The notes: generated from the letters alone by a model not told the origin. Shown: positions 48,601-59,585, counted from the first letter of the stretch. The stretch: 64,000 nucleotides of DNA from Asterella californica (GCA_036924285.1 JAYKYS010000016.1:6634001-6698000); one strand, 5' to 3'. Made by a program: numbers and translations.

Positions 48601-49538
48601 TGATCATAAAGATGGTTACAAGCGGCTTATAGCATGAACCAGTACGAAACCTGACAACAAAGCAAGAGGGCGGAAGTTTTCCGGGTGTAAATTGTCGTAC
48701 ATGCGTTGCCTAGACCTATCGGTGTGACCCTAAAGCAAATCTGGGAACTCTCTGTGCCATTGTATGCTACAAGATGTCTGTCTGTTGATTTCCGTACAAC
48801 CGTTTGTTACATTTGTAAAACGATTTAACTTTCCACGTGCCCTCAGTTTTCAATCCGACCACGTAGTACTCTCTGACTCTACGAGGAAAAGGAACGACCA
48901 TGTTCACATGCCACAGACTTCAGCACTACCACTCCTGTCGTAACGACGCAGGTAATTCGCGCTTTAACTGAGTATTGGGTATACACGGCGGAAGATTTTA
49001 TTGCCAATATACCGTAACACGGGCTTGAGCACTGCATCTGCACGGCATTTCTTCGACTGGACAGTATCGGATCTGCTCCGACTTGTCTTCCTGTAATCTA
49101 CATAGTGAGAAGCTCCAGGTCGTGGAACTGCGTCATGAGACACGTTCCCAAGCTCACGGCTGGCAGGATGCTGTTAATTATGTCTGAATACAGAACGTGC
49201 CCGCAAGCGCACCCATTTCGTGCCGGTTTAACGACCTTAGCCCCGGTTGCGTTAAAGGACATAGTGTGTCTCACTGGTGCCCACAGGACCTCTGCCGTAG
49301 AAAAGGTTACCGAGAGCAACCCAACGAGGCACATGTTCGAGTTATCTGGTTGGGGCGTTCTGGGTGGGCATCCTCCCTGAGAGCCTCAGCATAGTGACTG
49401 ACTGCGACAGAACCTCCGGAATAAACCCACCGATATGGAAACAAAGGCTCCTCTTCCATGCCACATGCACGCCGTTACTGCATATGGTCACACTTATACA
49501 CAAAATAAAGCTCTGCCCACAAGCTTCAAAAGTGATGC

Positions 49539-52500
49539 TCAAACCTCCTCCACTCGGGCAAGACTGTTTGCTCTGGGATTCAAAGTAATTTGTCTGGCTG
49601 CCTCCCTCGACAAGCTGAGTTGCAGGGCATTGTCCCATGAGAACTGAGTGCGTGTAACAGGCAGTTTTCTCCGTAACTCCTGTAGCCATTCAAGAGAACA
49701 ACGTTCAGAAACTAAACCTTCAGCCGCGATTAGCCTGTACTCGACATACTGCACAAACTACCATAATCTATTTCAAACTTGTTCACTCAACTTCCATTTA
49801 CTCTGGTCGCCTTAAGCTTCTCGAGTGTTCCCGAATAGACTTCGTAAGTCAAGCTCATATCGGGCAGCAAATGGGGAACCTCAGATGTACTACTAGCTGT
49901 AGTCAGATGATCGTGTTCCTCAAGAACGAGCGTTCCTATGTATCACTTCGATATCGTCGCTTTACCAGCTGTATATATGATGGTATTGTAGTCCATACCA
50001 AAGCTCACCCGGTAAAAAGATTCTACCGCAGTCATACATACCCTTGCTCTTAAACACACTGAAGTACTGAAAGGAAGAAGGTACCTTGAATGTTGAATCC
50101 GAAAGAGTGTTATATTTCTCCTGCAAAATGCGACACTTCTCTTAGAGTTGAAGAGGAACTGGATTCATGTTCTACGTCTACCTGGACAACCAACTATTAC
50201 CAACTAGGCTCTGTTTTCGGTGAAAACAAAGAAGTCGTAAGGAAACTGAGAAGGTGCACAGTAAACTTTCAATGGTACCTCCGTTTACAGCAGTAGCTTC
50301 CTTCTTCTAAATTCTCTTTAGGTGGCATACCAACCAAGAAACACAGTAATATTATCATCCACTCAGTTTCTTTCACAACAGGATGCCAAGAAGCTCTACC
50401 TCGAGTGCTGCTAAGTACTCGGATTCGTAGTGTCGAATTATACCAACAATAGTAACTCCCATTTCATGGAACTCCTGCAAGATAGAAATGAAACCGTATG
50501 TCAAGGACTGATTGCACGGTCCTAAGTCCAGCAAGACCCCAGAGTGGGAGGGCAACGGCAGCCTGCTGGACTCGCATGGAGTGGGGAGAACATATATTCA
50601 TACGACGAGAATGGTAGATTCAATCAAGCACCACTCTCTAGTGGGAGAACATAAATAATACTCATGAAAACTCTATGCCTTAGACCTTTGAGAGTTTCGC
50701 TTGCTTAACACTCGCATAAGTCACTGTCGGATAAAGATCGGCTATTGCAGACAAACCTGCCTTCCCTGTAACTCACAAGGAGGCTTCTGTCTTGCACTAA
50801 CAAGGGAAGAATCTAAACCGACGCTCCGGTTCAGATTCTTCTTGAACTTATGAACTACGGATAGAAAAGTAGTGTGTAATTGACAGAAACGGGAATGTTG
50901 TCAGGTAACCATTGAAAAGTCATACTTGAAACATAGACGAATCCGAGCACTCGTAGCTGGTCGACAGCTGGACGTTGCCTTCTTCAAAATAGTGAGCATT
51001 AACCTTCAGGAGTCCAATGCCAACAACAATGAACAAACATGCTTACAAGTTAACTTCAAAGACATAGAGCAAGAAAGTGAGCATCAAGAAGAGAACTAGC
51101 GATCTTTCACATATATTCACGAAGTTCTTGCATGTACGATGCTCTGAATTTCCCATGAAACGACCGGTAAGTGCTCTCATCCATCATACCAGGATGAGCT
51201 TCGTAACAACAATACACTCCGTAAGAAGTGACAAGTTGTTAGTCTAATGTCCCGAGATGCATCTTACAACTATACATACTTGTATATGACCCCTCATCTT
51301 GACGGAGTCCACGGAATCTTCCTCAGGGTTGAGCTCGATAGTCCATATGGATCTCCAGCGCCCGCCCCTGTACACACCATGAAGTAAAGTTAGATTGCGA
51401 CAACACCTTAACCGGTAGAGCGTGTAGGTTTCCCGAACTACTGCCATTCTCCAAAACCCATTTCGCGAAACTTGCGCTTTACATGCGATGGCAACTTCAC
51501 TTCACGACCAAAAATCCGCGATTATGTATCCGCACTTCTTCCAAGAATATGATCAGGTATTATCAGGTCCTGAAATGTTCGTGATGGTAGCGAGAAAGTG
51601 CACTTACCGAAAATTCTTTGAACTGAAGCTTGATGTTGATATCACCACCGTCAGCTCAAATTCTCCATCATTTGCATGGTTATCCTTTCCGCGGGTGCAG
51701 TAAACTGAGCAACTGCCTCTTGGATATGCTTCTTCGACATATTTCAGAAGCTCGGCGTCCACAGAAACTCTGTGAACAATGAACTACCTTTTGTGAGGCT
51801 TTAGACGCACCCCGGAGAGATATGGTTGTTTGACAGAGTTCTGTCATCTTCTGACCAAGAAAGAAAATCTTTAAAACACTGTACATCTAGCACGGTTCCA
51901 GCGGGATAATTTTTGGACGGACTGACAACACAGAACCGATACTAACCGATATTCTTCCACATAGCTTGACGGAAGCTCCTCATCTGTGGCTGGACGAACT
52001 GACGTGCAAATCTGTCAAGCGGAGGAAAAATATCACAAACTTAGGCCCTGCCGTGATTACAGACAGAATGGAAACCGAGCTACGAGCAACCTATACGAAA
52101 TCATATGGCGACATGCTATGTCATTCAACGAAGGAAATTAGTTTCGACAAGTAGTTCTTTCACCTGTTTCACGTGATCCACCGCGGCTACTTGGGCTGTT
52201 CGTGGGTCCAGATAGTGACTGCCATCAATTTCTCCGAAGCAACTCAAAATCACCTGCCACCACATTGCAGGAGCACAGCTGCCTGCCAATCAGGACATTC
52301 CAATCTCAGAAAGTCACCCCTACTGTACACCACATGCAGACCTTTAACTCATAACTACCCGAGTGGTGTTCGCGGCTGGGCATTCCTTCTTCCCTCGGTA
52401 AGCTAAAAACCGTTCTCGTTACCCATTTTCTTGCCCCAAAACACAGTGAAGTATGAGGTAAGGCTTTCAGCAGGTGTGAAGTAGCGAGTGTAATATTCCC

Positions 52501-53722
52501 CTGCTTATATTGTAAAACACTATCTTTTGACAACCTTACGCGCTACACCCATGCCGGATACAAAATGACGGGAAGAGTACTATTCATCCACCGCGACCTG
52601 GTGCTATCTCTCTTTCAAGATCATCTTTGAGAAAGGAAACGTACTTTTACCTGTCCAGTGCCATTAGGCATCTCCACGGATATCAACTCTTTCAAGTTGT
52701 ACTCCGGGAAAGCTTGCGAAGCTGCTAGGTCGTATAGTTGATCGTCCGTCAGCACCTCACGAACATCTGACACGTGATCAAAAGAGTTACACTTGCAGAA
52801 TTACGTAGTGGTTACAACGGTCTTCAGGCCACCTGGGTTTCGTACAAGAATTTTCCAGTGTGCTGATGGATCGACCACTACTCCTCAAGAAAATTCGTCA
52901 TCGTCATTCTTCTGGATACAACGTTCTCGGAAACAGGCCAGATTGCCCACTCTCTTAAACTGGACTGTGAAAAGGTTAATTAGGCCCTACAATAACAGCA
53001 CGCTACATACGTGCTGTTATTAGAGGTTCCTGATATATTTCAATTCTACGGGCCTCGAGAACTGCCACAAGATCGCAGCATTATCGCAGCACATTCACTG
53101 GTCTTACACGCAGTAGAGGACGTTCTGACTGGTATCCTGGTGCGGAGCAAAACGGATCCACACAGCGAATGGTGTTATATCAAAACCTAAAGGCGTAGGA
53201 AATTACGTGCAGCGAACTCAAGAACATCCAGGGCCATCCTTAGAAGACCCAAAAGAGGTACTCTGCCACCATTGAGTTTGGACAGCTGAAAGGTGGGTGG
53301 AGGTTAATCACATTCTAGTGTGCCGTTCAAGCTAGCAGAATTTTCGGACTCAACACCGTCTTATGAATCCTGACAAGGCAGATCTACGGAAAGAGAGAAG
53401 TGAGAGAAAGCACATCATCTGTCTTGCATGGTCGGAGATTCCAAGAAACGGAGCTTGAATTGACGATCATCGGTGAAATATCCTTCTAAACAAAGAGGTG
53501 AGATCAGGATGGGCTACAGACGGAACGATCAGGGGAAAAGAACTCGATATCTAGCTTTGAATGGGTTAAAGAAGAAGGAAGGAGAACTCTTGAAATACCT
53601 TTCGCAACGTGTTGCATTTCTTCGGACGGTGCATTTTGGAGGAGCCATTTCGCAAGAGAGACCTTTTGATCGTCATCCAACTCCACAGGCTCATCGTCAT
53701 CGTCGCCATGATAATTCGCCAT
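49539..53722 (-). CDS. CPA: F-actin capping protein alpha subunit, complete nine-exon gene
   Basis: Exons on the minus strand, 5' to 3': 53722-53599, 52766-52651, 52253-52164, 52011-51947, 51769-51608, 51367-51280, 51003-50926, 50474-50400, 49748-49539 (TGA). All introns are GT-AG and all phases agree, giving 335 residues against about 308 in Arabidopsis. Landmarks are DQKVSLAKWLLQNAP, YLDPRTAQVAAVDHVKQ, ICTSVRPATDEELPSSYVEE, GRWRSIWTIELNPEE, AHYFEEGNVQL, GIIRHYESEYLAALE, and the signature LRRKLPVTRTQFSWDNALQL near the C-terminus, the actin-binding end of the alpha subunit. With the beta subunit it caps barbed ends of actin filaments. The N-terminus is unusually acidic (HGDDDDEPVELDDD) and the C-terminal tail is longer than usual. 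The gene appears functional. Confidence 0.95.
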
Positions 53723-55442
53723 TTTAACGACGTCTCAGGAAGTAACAGGATCAGGCGCTCACAAACGCTGCTCAAGATGTGCCAGTATGCACCACCTCAA
53801 GAACACGACAATAACCAAACCGCTAAGGAAGCTCCCAAATCCCAGTACCGATCACAAAACGCCCGCCACCCTTCCGGCTTCGATCTTCCACCAAATTCTT
53901 GCCACCTTCTTAGACCTCCGCAAGACTGCTAACCTTGCCCCAAATTTTTACGATCAGTAGCAGTATACCTGCCTCAGGCTGTCTAAGCTCCACTCTCTCT
54001 CCGCTCTCCTCCACCCGCTTCTCGTCCACCGTCTGTCTATAGGACGCTGCTCGCGCCGTAGAGAATAACTCTCACCTCCAAACCGGAAGACGCAGTGTGA
54101 TGGAAACGAAATGAAAATCCAAGTAACTTTCAGATCAATCTCACCTCGCAAATAACGGCACCGGATTCATGTCACTCCACTTGTAGCCTGAGGACCTGGC
54201 ATTCAAGCAAAGCCGTTGGATAGAAGATCGACCAGGAGCCGGGATTGATTTCTTACTGTGTATAATGACTGCAGGAATTTGATGGTGGAGATTGACAGGA
54301 CCTTGATGTGGTCATTGTGGTGGACTGTCTTCCCTTGCGAAAGTTGCGATGAGACCGCGCCAAACCAAGTCACCCACTTTGGCGCGGGAAGCGGGCTAAC
54401 CTGGTGGAGAATCTTCCGATGACCCGGTTTTACCGGTCACTGCTTCGACCTGGTGCCTTTGACCGTTGCAGATCACTTGGAGCCTCTGGAGAAAGTCCTT
54501 CCAGATTTAAATGCTTTTCTCCTCGCTTGGAAATGAAACAATTGGAGGAGGTGAATAATATATAGTATTGGGTGCCTGACTTTTCAGATAGGTGTGAACT
54601 TGTGAAAGAGTATGAGAACTTGGGTATAAAAGCTAATCATATTGTTCTTGGACAATTTTAAAATCCGTGACTGGAATGCATATCATATATATGCATACTT
54701 CCTAAGTTGGAAAGCGGAGACAAGTAAAAAGATAGGGACAAAACCCTTGATGTATATTGGTTCTCGTCATGGCTGGAATAAGTTATGGATTAATGTTATA
54801 TAAAAAATTTATTGAATCGATTAATATCAGTTGGTACTCTGTAATATCAGTGTGTATTATGTTTAATTTATATTATCAATAAATATATTATATATTGAAA
54901 TGAAAATAATGAAAATGAAAATGAAAAATTTGATAAATATTAGATGTTAACTGAGGCAGGAAACCAGGAGGGTGCTCTGAAAATCTGGTTGGGATAAGCA
55001 AGTAGTTGCTTTGGGGAATAGTAGATGTCATCCATTGATGTTCCCATAGCCCTTTGCATTGCTGTAAGTACTTCCCCAAGCAAGTGGTTGGGGAAGTACT
55101 TCTGATAGCTCTTTGTATTGCTTTGCTTCTTCCCAAGACATGCGTTTTTCTTTTTTTTAAATGTGACAAATCTACACAAAGAAAACTCGGAGATATCAAA
55201 ACGAACAAAAATGTACCTATAAGGAGATGGTCAGTATGAAGCTGGACGAATAGAGAGGTGATTTTGTTGCATTGGTCGCTCTAAAGTTTATTCTGTTTGG
55301 TCAATGGTGACAATCCTCTTGAAGGAAGATCCCTTGTATGATAGTGATCAATGCTCTTGTCAAACAATCATGATCGTCTAACTAATATGTTATTTGAGAT
55401 AAATAATGTAAAGGCTAGATAGTACAATCGGTTTTGACAAGT
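53723..55442. other. Promoter side of the capping-protein gene, then spacer
   Basis: The first several hundred bases, read on the minus strand, are the probable promoter and 5' UTR of the capping-protein gene. From about 54.5 kb the sequence is AT-rich. A perfect hairpin at 55066-55101 is listed separately. A frame on the minus strand near 55.0 kb has no secure identity. Confidence 0.45.
55066..55101. repeat. Perfect 14-bp inverted repeat (hairpin)
   Basis: AAGTACTTCCCCAA (55066-55079) and TTGGGGAAGTACTT (55088-55101) are exact reverse complements with an 8-base loop. Beyond the stem, CTTTGCATTGCT and CTTTGTATTGCT are direct repeats. Confidence 0.85.
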
Positions 55443-55726
55443 TGTCACGTCAGTTTGGTAACTCGGCTAGGTTGACCGAGTGCTAAGTGACGGACCCCGG
55501 TAAGGCCGTTAGGACAAGTTGGTGAGAGTGCCCACAAGGGGTATACTTCGCAGGTAGGGGCTTGGAGACCTCAGTTCTTCAAGTTGAGTCTTCAAGCTCC
55601 TGGTTATGGTGGGTAGTCTTCTGAGTGAGATCTGGATTCTCTGCGAGCACATAGTGGATTTGGCTCGACTGTAGTGATTGTCTAGTGCCTGTTGGCATGA
55701 GGGAGTGAGTACATATCTTGTTATCA
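55443..55726 (+). repeat. Element C 5' LTR core (truncated)
   Basis: TGTCACGTCAGTTTGG to CTTGTTATCA, 284 bases, aligns end to end with 62961-63244. The terminal 106-bp segments present on both sides of the core in the 3' LTR are missing here. The next 34 bases (55727-55760) are an inverted copy of the core around 55550-55583 (CTTGAAGAACTAAGGTCTCC), so the 5' end is rearranged. Confidence 0.88.
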
Positions 55727-55864
55727 CTTGAAGAACTAAGGTCTCCAAGCCCCTACCTGGAGCGGAGTGCGAAGTGCGAGAGTGCGAAGACGGAGCCCAA
55801 GCCCGCCGCAAGCCAGCTTGCTGACGTGCGTGAGAGAGATATCCAAGTTTCAGTTGTGTGGGAA

Positions 55865-55976
55865 GTGTAAAACCAGTAGGTCACCCATCCCAACACTATT
55901 TCTGGACTTGGATGCTTAACTCTGTAGTCTCAACTTTGGCTGTACCACTAGACCAATAGCTCTTGGTGTCTTACAG
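55865..55976 (-). ncRNA. 5S-rRNA-like sequence with tRNA-like A box, in the element C leader
   Basis: On the minus strand, GGGATGGGTGACCTACTGG (55891-55873) is nearly identical to the C box of plant 5S rRNA. GAGTTAAGCATCCAAG upstream corresponds to the 5S A-box region, at the right spacing. Before it lies TTGGTCTAGTGGTA (55956-55943), which fits a tRNA A box. The 5' and 3' ends do not match 5S rRNA, so it is a derived sequence and not a working 5S gene. It may act as an internal polymerase III promoter. The orientation is opposite to element C. Confidence 0.65.
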
Positions 55977-56044
55977 GGATGCGTGCAAGTACTTAGGGGT
56001 TGGTTTAAGGTAGTAGGAGACCTGCTCGCACGTTCCTAGAGGAT

Positions 56045-56914
56045 GTGGTTACCTCTAGTGCTGAGGTGGTTCAGCAAGAGATGATAGATGTGTCCATGGA
56101 GTCGAAGATCAGGACAGCTACTAGTGGTACTTGGCAAGCAGCGGCTGCCAGACTAGGTGAGTTACCAGCTAGGCCGGCAATTGACCGTGCTGGATTGGCA
56201 CCAGGTGTAGTGTTGTTGGACAACAGAAGTGGTATCTTCTGTTTGGTGGCACCTTCAGGGAAGGTGTATCGACCACATAAAGTGTTGTTAGACTCTAGAG
56301 CCCAACCGTTGATGTTGAGGAAGGCGGCGTGTATCAGTTTGGGGCTGAGGAAGTCCGAAATGGAGAGATGTCCATTCCAACTACAGACATCTCTAGGAGG
56401 ATCAGGAGGTACAACTCTACACATGACACGCGAGTTGCTGACGGTGAGAGTTAGACCAAATCATCCCACTGATGGTTCCATGATGAGGGCCAAGGCTATC
56501 GTTACGGCCACGGAGTCTTATGATGTATTGGTTGGAGGTGCTGTATTGTATCCTATGGGGTTCGTGATCGACTATTGGGCGGAGACAGCATCTTACAGAC
56601 CAGATTGGCAGTCCGGTGAGGGAGGAGTGAGCCGCTTACCAGTGCGGTTCAGTGCTAGAGTTGGGACAACGGAGCTTACATCAGAGACGATGACATCCGT
56701 TGCAGAGTTCAGTTCGGTCATCACTTGGCCTGATGAGTTGTTAGAGAGCAATGTCCATGCGGAGGATACTCCGGTCTTTGAGGAGATGGAGGACATGCCT
56801 AGCATGTCTACGTTAGTACCATCTGCCTTGGATGTTCCATTTTGGAGTTCGAGCGGTGTCGAGTTGAGAGTTTTCCTGGGAAGGGCGGAACCTTCTGGCT
56901 GTGATAGATCTTGA
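56045..56914 (+). CDS. Element C aspartic protease region
   Basis: An open frame of 289 residues. KVLLDSRAQPLMLRKAA corresponds to the retropepsin active site, in which relatives read D-S/T-G-A; here the Gly is Arg, which should inactivate it. Further family-like sequence follows (SYDVLVGGAVLYPMGFVIDY, ETASYRPDWQSGEG). The frame would belong to a longer gag-pol polyprotein. It runs into the interrupting segment that separates it from the methyltransferase. Confidence 0.75.
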   Translation: MVTSSAEVVQQEMIDVSMESKIRTATSGTWQAAAARLGELPARPAIDRAGLAPGVVLLDNRSGIFCLVAPSGKVYRPHKVLLDSRAQPLMLRKAACISLGLRKSEMERCPFQLQTSLGGSGGTTLHMTRELLTVRVRPNHPTDGSMMRAKAIVTATESYDVLVGGAVLYPMGFVIDYWAETASYRPDWQSGEGGVSRLPVRFSARVGTTELTSETMTSVAEFSSVITWPDELLESNVHAEDTPVFEEMEDMPSMSTLVPSALDVPFWSSSGVELRVFLGRAEPSGCDRS

Positions 56915-56929
56915 AGGCTGTGTTTAGTC

Positions 56930-58176
56930 TACTCAGGGAAGCGTTGGACTTCAGGCTATGGTTTCTTACTATACAGAGGTAGGCTTCAGATCAAAAGGGA
57001 ACAGTATAAACACTCACTCAGGTCGAATGGACCCTCCAGTATGTTCAGGAAGTGAAAATCAGATCAGACTAGTAGTAATAAGGTCAGACAGCAAACTTTA
57101 ACAGTCTAGAATAAAAAACATACGATAGTTCTGACTTCAGAACTCCTCCTACATGTAAGTGAGGCCCTACTGACCATACACACGAAGTTTCAGCTTGAGA
57201 TCAAATCAGAGTGTCGAGATATGGACAGAAATGTTTCGAGCAGAGAAATTACGGCAATTTCTGGTACCCAGACAGCTATTTCGACCTAGAACAGAGAATT
57301 GGCTCAATCACTTTCGAATATTCTTACAGGATTTGCAGTACACAGCTTGCTGAACACTCCTGTGAAGTTGGGCCTCTTGATTGTACACAGAACTCCAGAT
57401 CTCGCTCTCTGAAGTTGATGTTCTAGATTGAGAGCTTTTCGGACCCCCTCTATTTCAGCGGTCGCCTCGAATTACTCAATCACTCAATCGACATGAAAAT
57501 TTGGGGACAGTCGTAGCCCTACTGGCAGTGAACGTGACCACGAAGGTTTGAAGCGATTTTCTCAAATCTACTGCGATTGACACCGAAAACTCCAAAATCA
57601 ACAGAAGTGCTGCAATTCTGACACAAATCGAACTTCAATCAGCCATAACTCCTTCTTTATTGCTCCAAATCGATCAAAAATTTCTCTGACAGTGCTTGGC
57701 ACGACGAACCCTATCTCCTTGTGCTCTCAGATTTCGAAGTGTCCTCACCAAATGCTCGAACTCCTCTTAAGACCCCTACTACTAAGTTTAGTAGTACATA
57801 AAGACAAAATTGGACCAATGGGAGTTCATAGCTTCACTCCCCTGTCCTTTTGTGTCCCAAACCACGTGGTGACTTGATTTTGCACATAGGCTACCACGTC
57901 AAGCCCCTAAAGTGCCAGTATAGACCCTAAACTACATACGAAGACATGTAAAACAACGCGTAATCTCGAAAGATAACCTAACCTCGCTAGGAAGCATGCA
58001 TGGACGACACGTAATTACAACCCATGAGCTTAAGTCCATCTACATGGTAATGAACCTACTAAGACTCAAAAATATATAAAATCCTCCAGTGTCGACTTCT
58101 CTGAGGTCCTACTTTCACTCAGAGAGACTAACGCTTGACAGAGAGATGAATTATTTACAATGTAAAATGATTCACA
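56930..58176 (-). mobile_element. Probable LTR insertion inside element C, opposite strand
   Basis: The right edge reads ...AAAATGATTCACA at 58176. On the minus strand this begins TGTGAATCATTTTACATTG, matching the start of the presumed B2 3' LTR at 39229 for about 90 bases. The rest has the style of LTR sequence but diverges from B2. No gag or pol is present, so it is perhaps a solo LTR of a B relative. The left edge and a target-site duplication were not found. Confidence 0.55.
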
Positions 58177-58192
58177 TCACGACAGCGGAGAG

Positions 58193-59299
58193 TTGCAGCA
58201 GTATGCTGACCGGTTGGTGCAGCAGGCTTGGAGTGAAGCCTTTGTACCGTCAGTAGAGAAACATCGGAGTGTCTCTGTTACTGGCCCTGTGACCTTAACA
58301 CCGCTGGATACGACTCTTATTGTATGGCAATATCCAGAGGAGGGTGTGTGTGTGCTGGAGCTATTTGGAGGGATCAGCACAGGTTTGGCTGCGGTATTGC
58401 AGGCAGGCATACAAGTACAGCGATACTTGTATGTGGAGAGAGATGAGATCGCAAGACGCGTCTCATTGCGTCACGTGGCACGTTTGGTTCAGAGATATCC
58501 TGAGTTGTTGTCTATATCAGCCGTTAGAGGATACCAGCAAGCATTGCCGTCAGATATTTCGCTGTTGGGGGCGCGGGATCTCACGTTTGTTGGCACCATT
58601 CACTTGGTGATAGCGAGGTGGCCATGTCAAGGTCACACGCGTGCTGGGAGAGGTCAGGGTTTGCATGACCCACGATCTAGGATGTTTTGGGAGATGTTAC
58701 GAATCTTACGACATCTCCAGATGCATCAGATGGATTCTTCAGTGTACATCTTGGAGAATGTTCCTTTGTTGGGTGATGCTCGTGCACATATGATGACGAG
58801 TGTGCACCAGGTTCAGTCTTGGGTCGGACCGGCAGTGTTGTTAGATGCGGCGAGAGTGAGATCTCGTGCACATCGTCCACGATTGTGGTGGACGAACTTG
58901 TTACCGAGGGAGGTGCTCAAGCGCGCACACGATGCAGTGAGACGATCAGCGCACCTCACAGTTGATGGCATCTTGGATGCAGGACGACGATCTCAAGTAG
59001 TGAGAGTCGTCGATAGGTCACCCATGGCAGTTGTGAACCTAGTGAGACGATATATGACAACGTTATCCACTTTGGTGAGCTTTCCAGCGTCACATGCTTA
59101 CAGAGATGGAGGACCTGGGCTTGTGTGGGATGCTCGGTTACAACAGTTGGTGGAGCCCAATGCCGACGAGAGAGAGAGAGAGAGAGAGAGCGATGGGTTT
59201 TCCTACTGGTACAACGGCAGTAGCTTTAGTGTCGGAAGCTTCACGTCGTCAAGTGTTGAGTCAAGCAATGGACTTGAACTGCTTGACATGGATTATTAG
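58193..59299 (+). CDS. C5-cytosine DNA methyltransferase domain carried by element C
   Basis: The open frame contains methyltransferase motifs in order. Motif I VLELFGGISTG (58352-58384) binds S-adenosylmethionine. Motif IV is WPCQGHTRAGRGQGLHDPRS, with the catalytic Cys codon at 58625-58627. Motif VI ILENVPLLGD has ENV at 58754-58762. RVRSRAHRPRLWWTNL resembles motif VIII and the region after it. The reaction would be methyl transfer to C5 of cytosine in DNA. The initiation codon is unclear because the domain was probably part of a polyprotein. The core has no stop over almost 1 kb, unlike flanking pol. Real domain sequence ends at the (GA)n tract at 59168-59190; the remaining codons of this frame are out of register. 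Related elements in dinoflagellates and charophyte algae have been reported. Confidence 0.9.
   Translation: MQQYADRLVQQAWSEAFVPSVEKHRSVSVTGPVTLTPLDTTLIVWQYPEEGVCVLELFGGISTGLAAVLQAGIQVQRYLYVERDEIARRVSLRHVARLVQRYPELLSISAVRGYQQALPSDISLLGARDLTFVGTIHLVIARWPCQGHTRAGRGQGLHDPRSRMFWEMLRILRHLQMHQMDSSVYILENVPLLGDARAHMMTSVHQVQSWVGPAVLLDAARVRSRAHRPRLWWTNLLPREVLKRAHDAVRRSAHLTVDGILDAGRRSQVVRVVDRSPMAVVNLVRRYMTTLSTLVSFPASHAYRDGGPGLVWDARLQQLVEPNADERERERESDGFSYWYNGSSFSVGSFTSSSVESSNGLELLDMDY
59168..59190 (+). repeat. (GA)n microsatellite inside the methyltransferase frame
   Basis: A pure GA run encodes Arg-Glu repeats in both usable frames. The methyltransferase reads in one frame before it and in another after it, so repeat-length change is the likely cause of the frameshift. 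Confidence 0.88.
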
Positions 59300-59555
59300 C
59301 CTTGGATTGGCTGAGCAGCGTCGGATGCGATTGATGGGTGTTACTGCTCGGACACTCCTGAGCTTTTTGCCTACCGGGTCAGTGGAGGCAAAGGCTGGGG
59401 GCGAGGCACGTGGAGTTCGTCATCCTTGGACATCATGGGATGTCGTAGGAGAGAGTGTGGAGCTTGCAGCTAGAACTGCAGAAGTTTTTCGCACAGTAGC
59501 GGTGGAGGTTGTTGGTGGTGAGCAGAAGGAAACTGCTCCAGAGACTGCAAGATAG
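59191..59555 (+). pseudogene. Methyltransferase C-terminal part, frameshifted
   Basis: After the GA tract the domain continues in the frame that also opens at 59094: AMGFPTGTTAVALVSEASRR, QVLSQAMDLNCLTWIISLGL. This resembles motifs IX-X of DNMT3-type enzymes (FGFP..YTDVS...RQ.LLG..W...V). A low-complexity linker follows to TAG-type termination at 59553-59555. Both parts would be needed for a folded enzyme. Confidence 0.8.
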
Positions 59556-59585
59556 CAGTCAACGACTTCGTCTTCTACCTCTAGC

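Noticed and set aside
49342..49689. Minus-strand frame of 115 codons overlapping the last capping-protein exon
   Set aside because: It is an out-of-frame shadow of the exon at 49748-49539, whose frame carries the capping-protein signature.
54888..55208. Minus-strand frame of 106 codons near the hairpin
   Set aside because: It ends in low-complexity Phe/His sequence from AT repeats. The middle looks slightly protein-like, but no family could be named.
55865..55976. Cassandra TRIM element or working 5S rRNA gene
   Set aside because: No pair of Cassandra LTRs surrounds it, and the 5' and 3' ends of 5S rRNA are missing, so only 5S-like sequence is claimed.
58193..59299. Methyltransferase as bacterial contamination or a host DRM/CMT gene
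   Set aside because: It lies between retroviral-type protease and reverse transcriptase in the same orientation, has no introns, and matches neither a restriction-modification layout nor the domain order of plant host enzymes.
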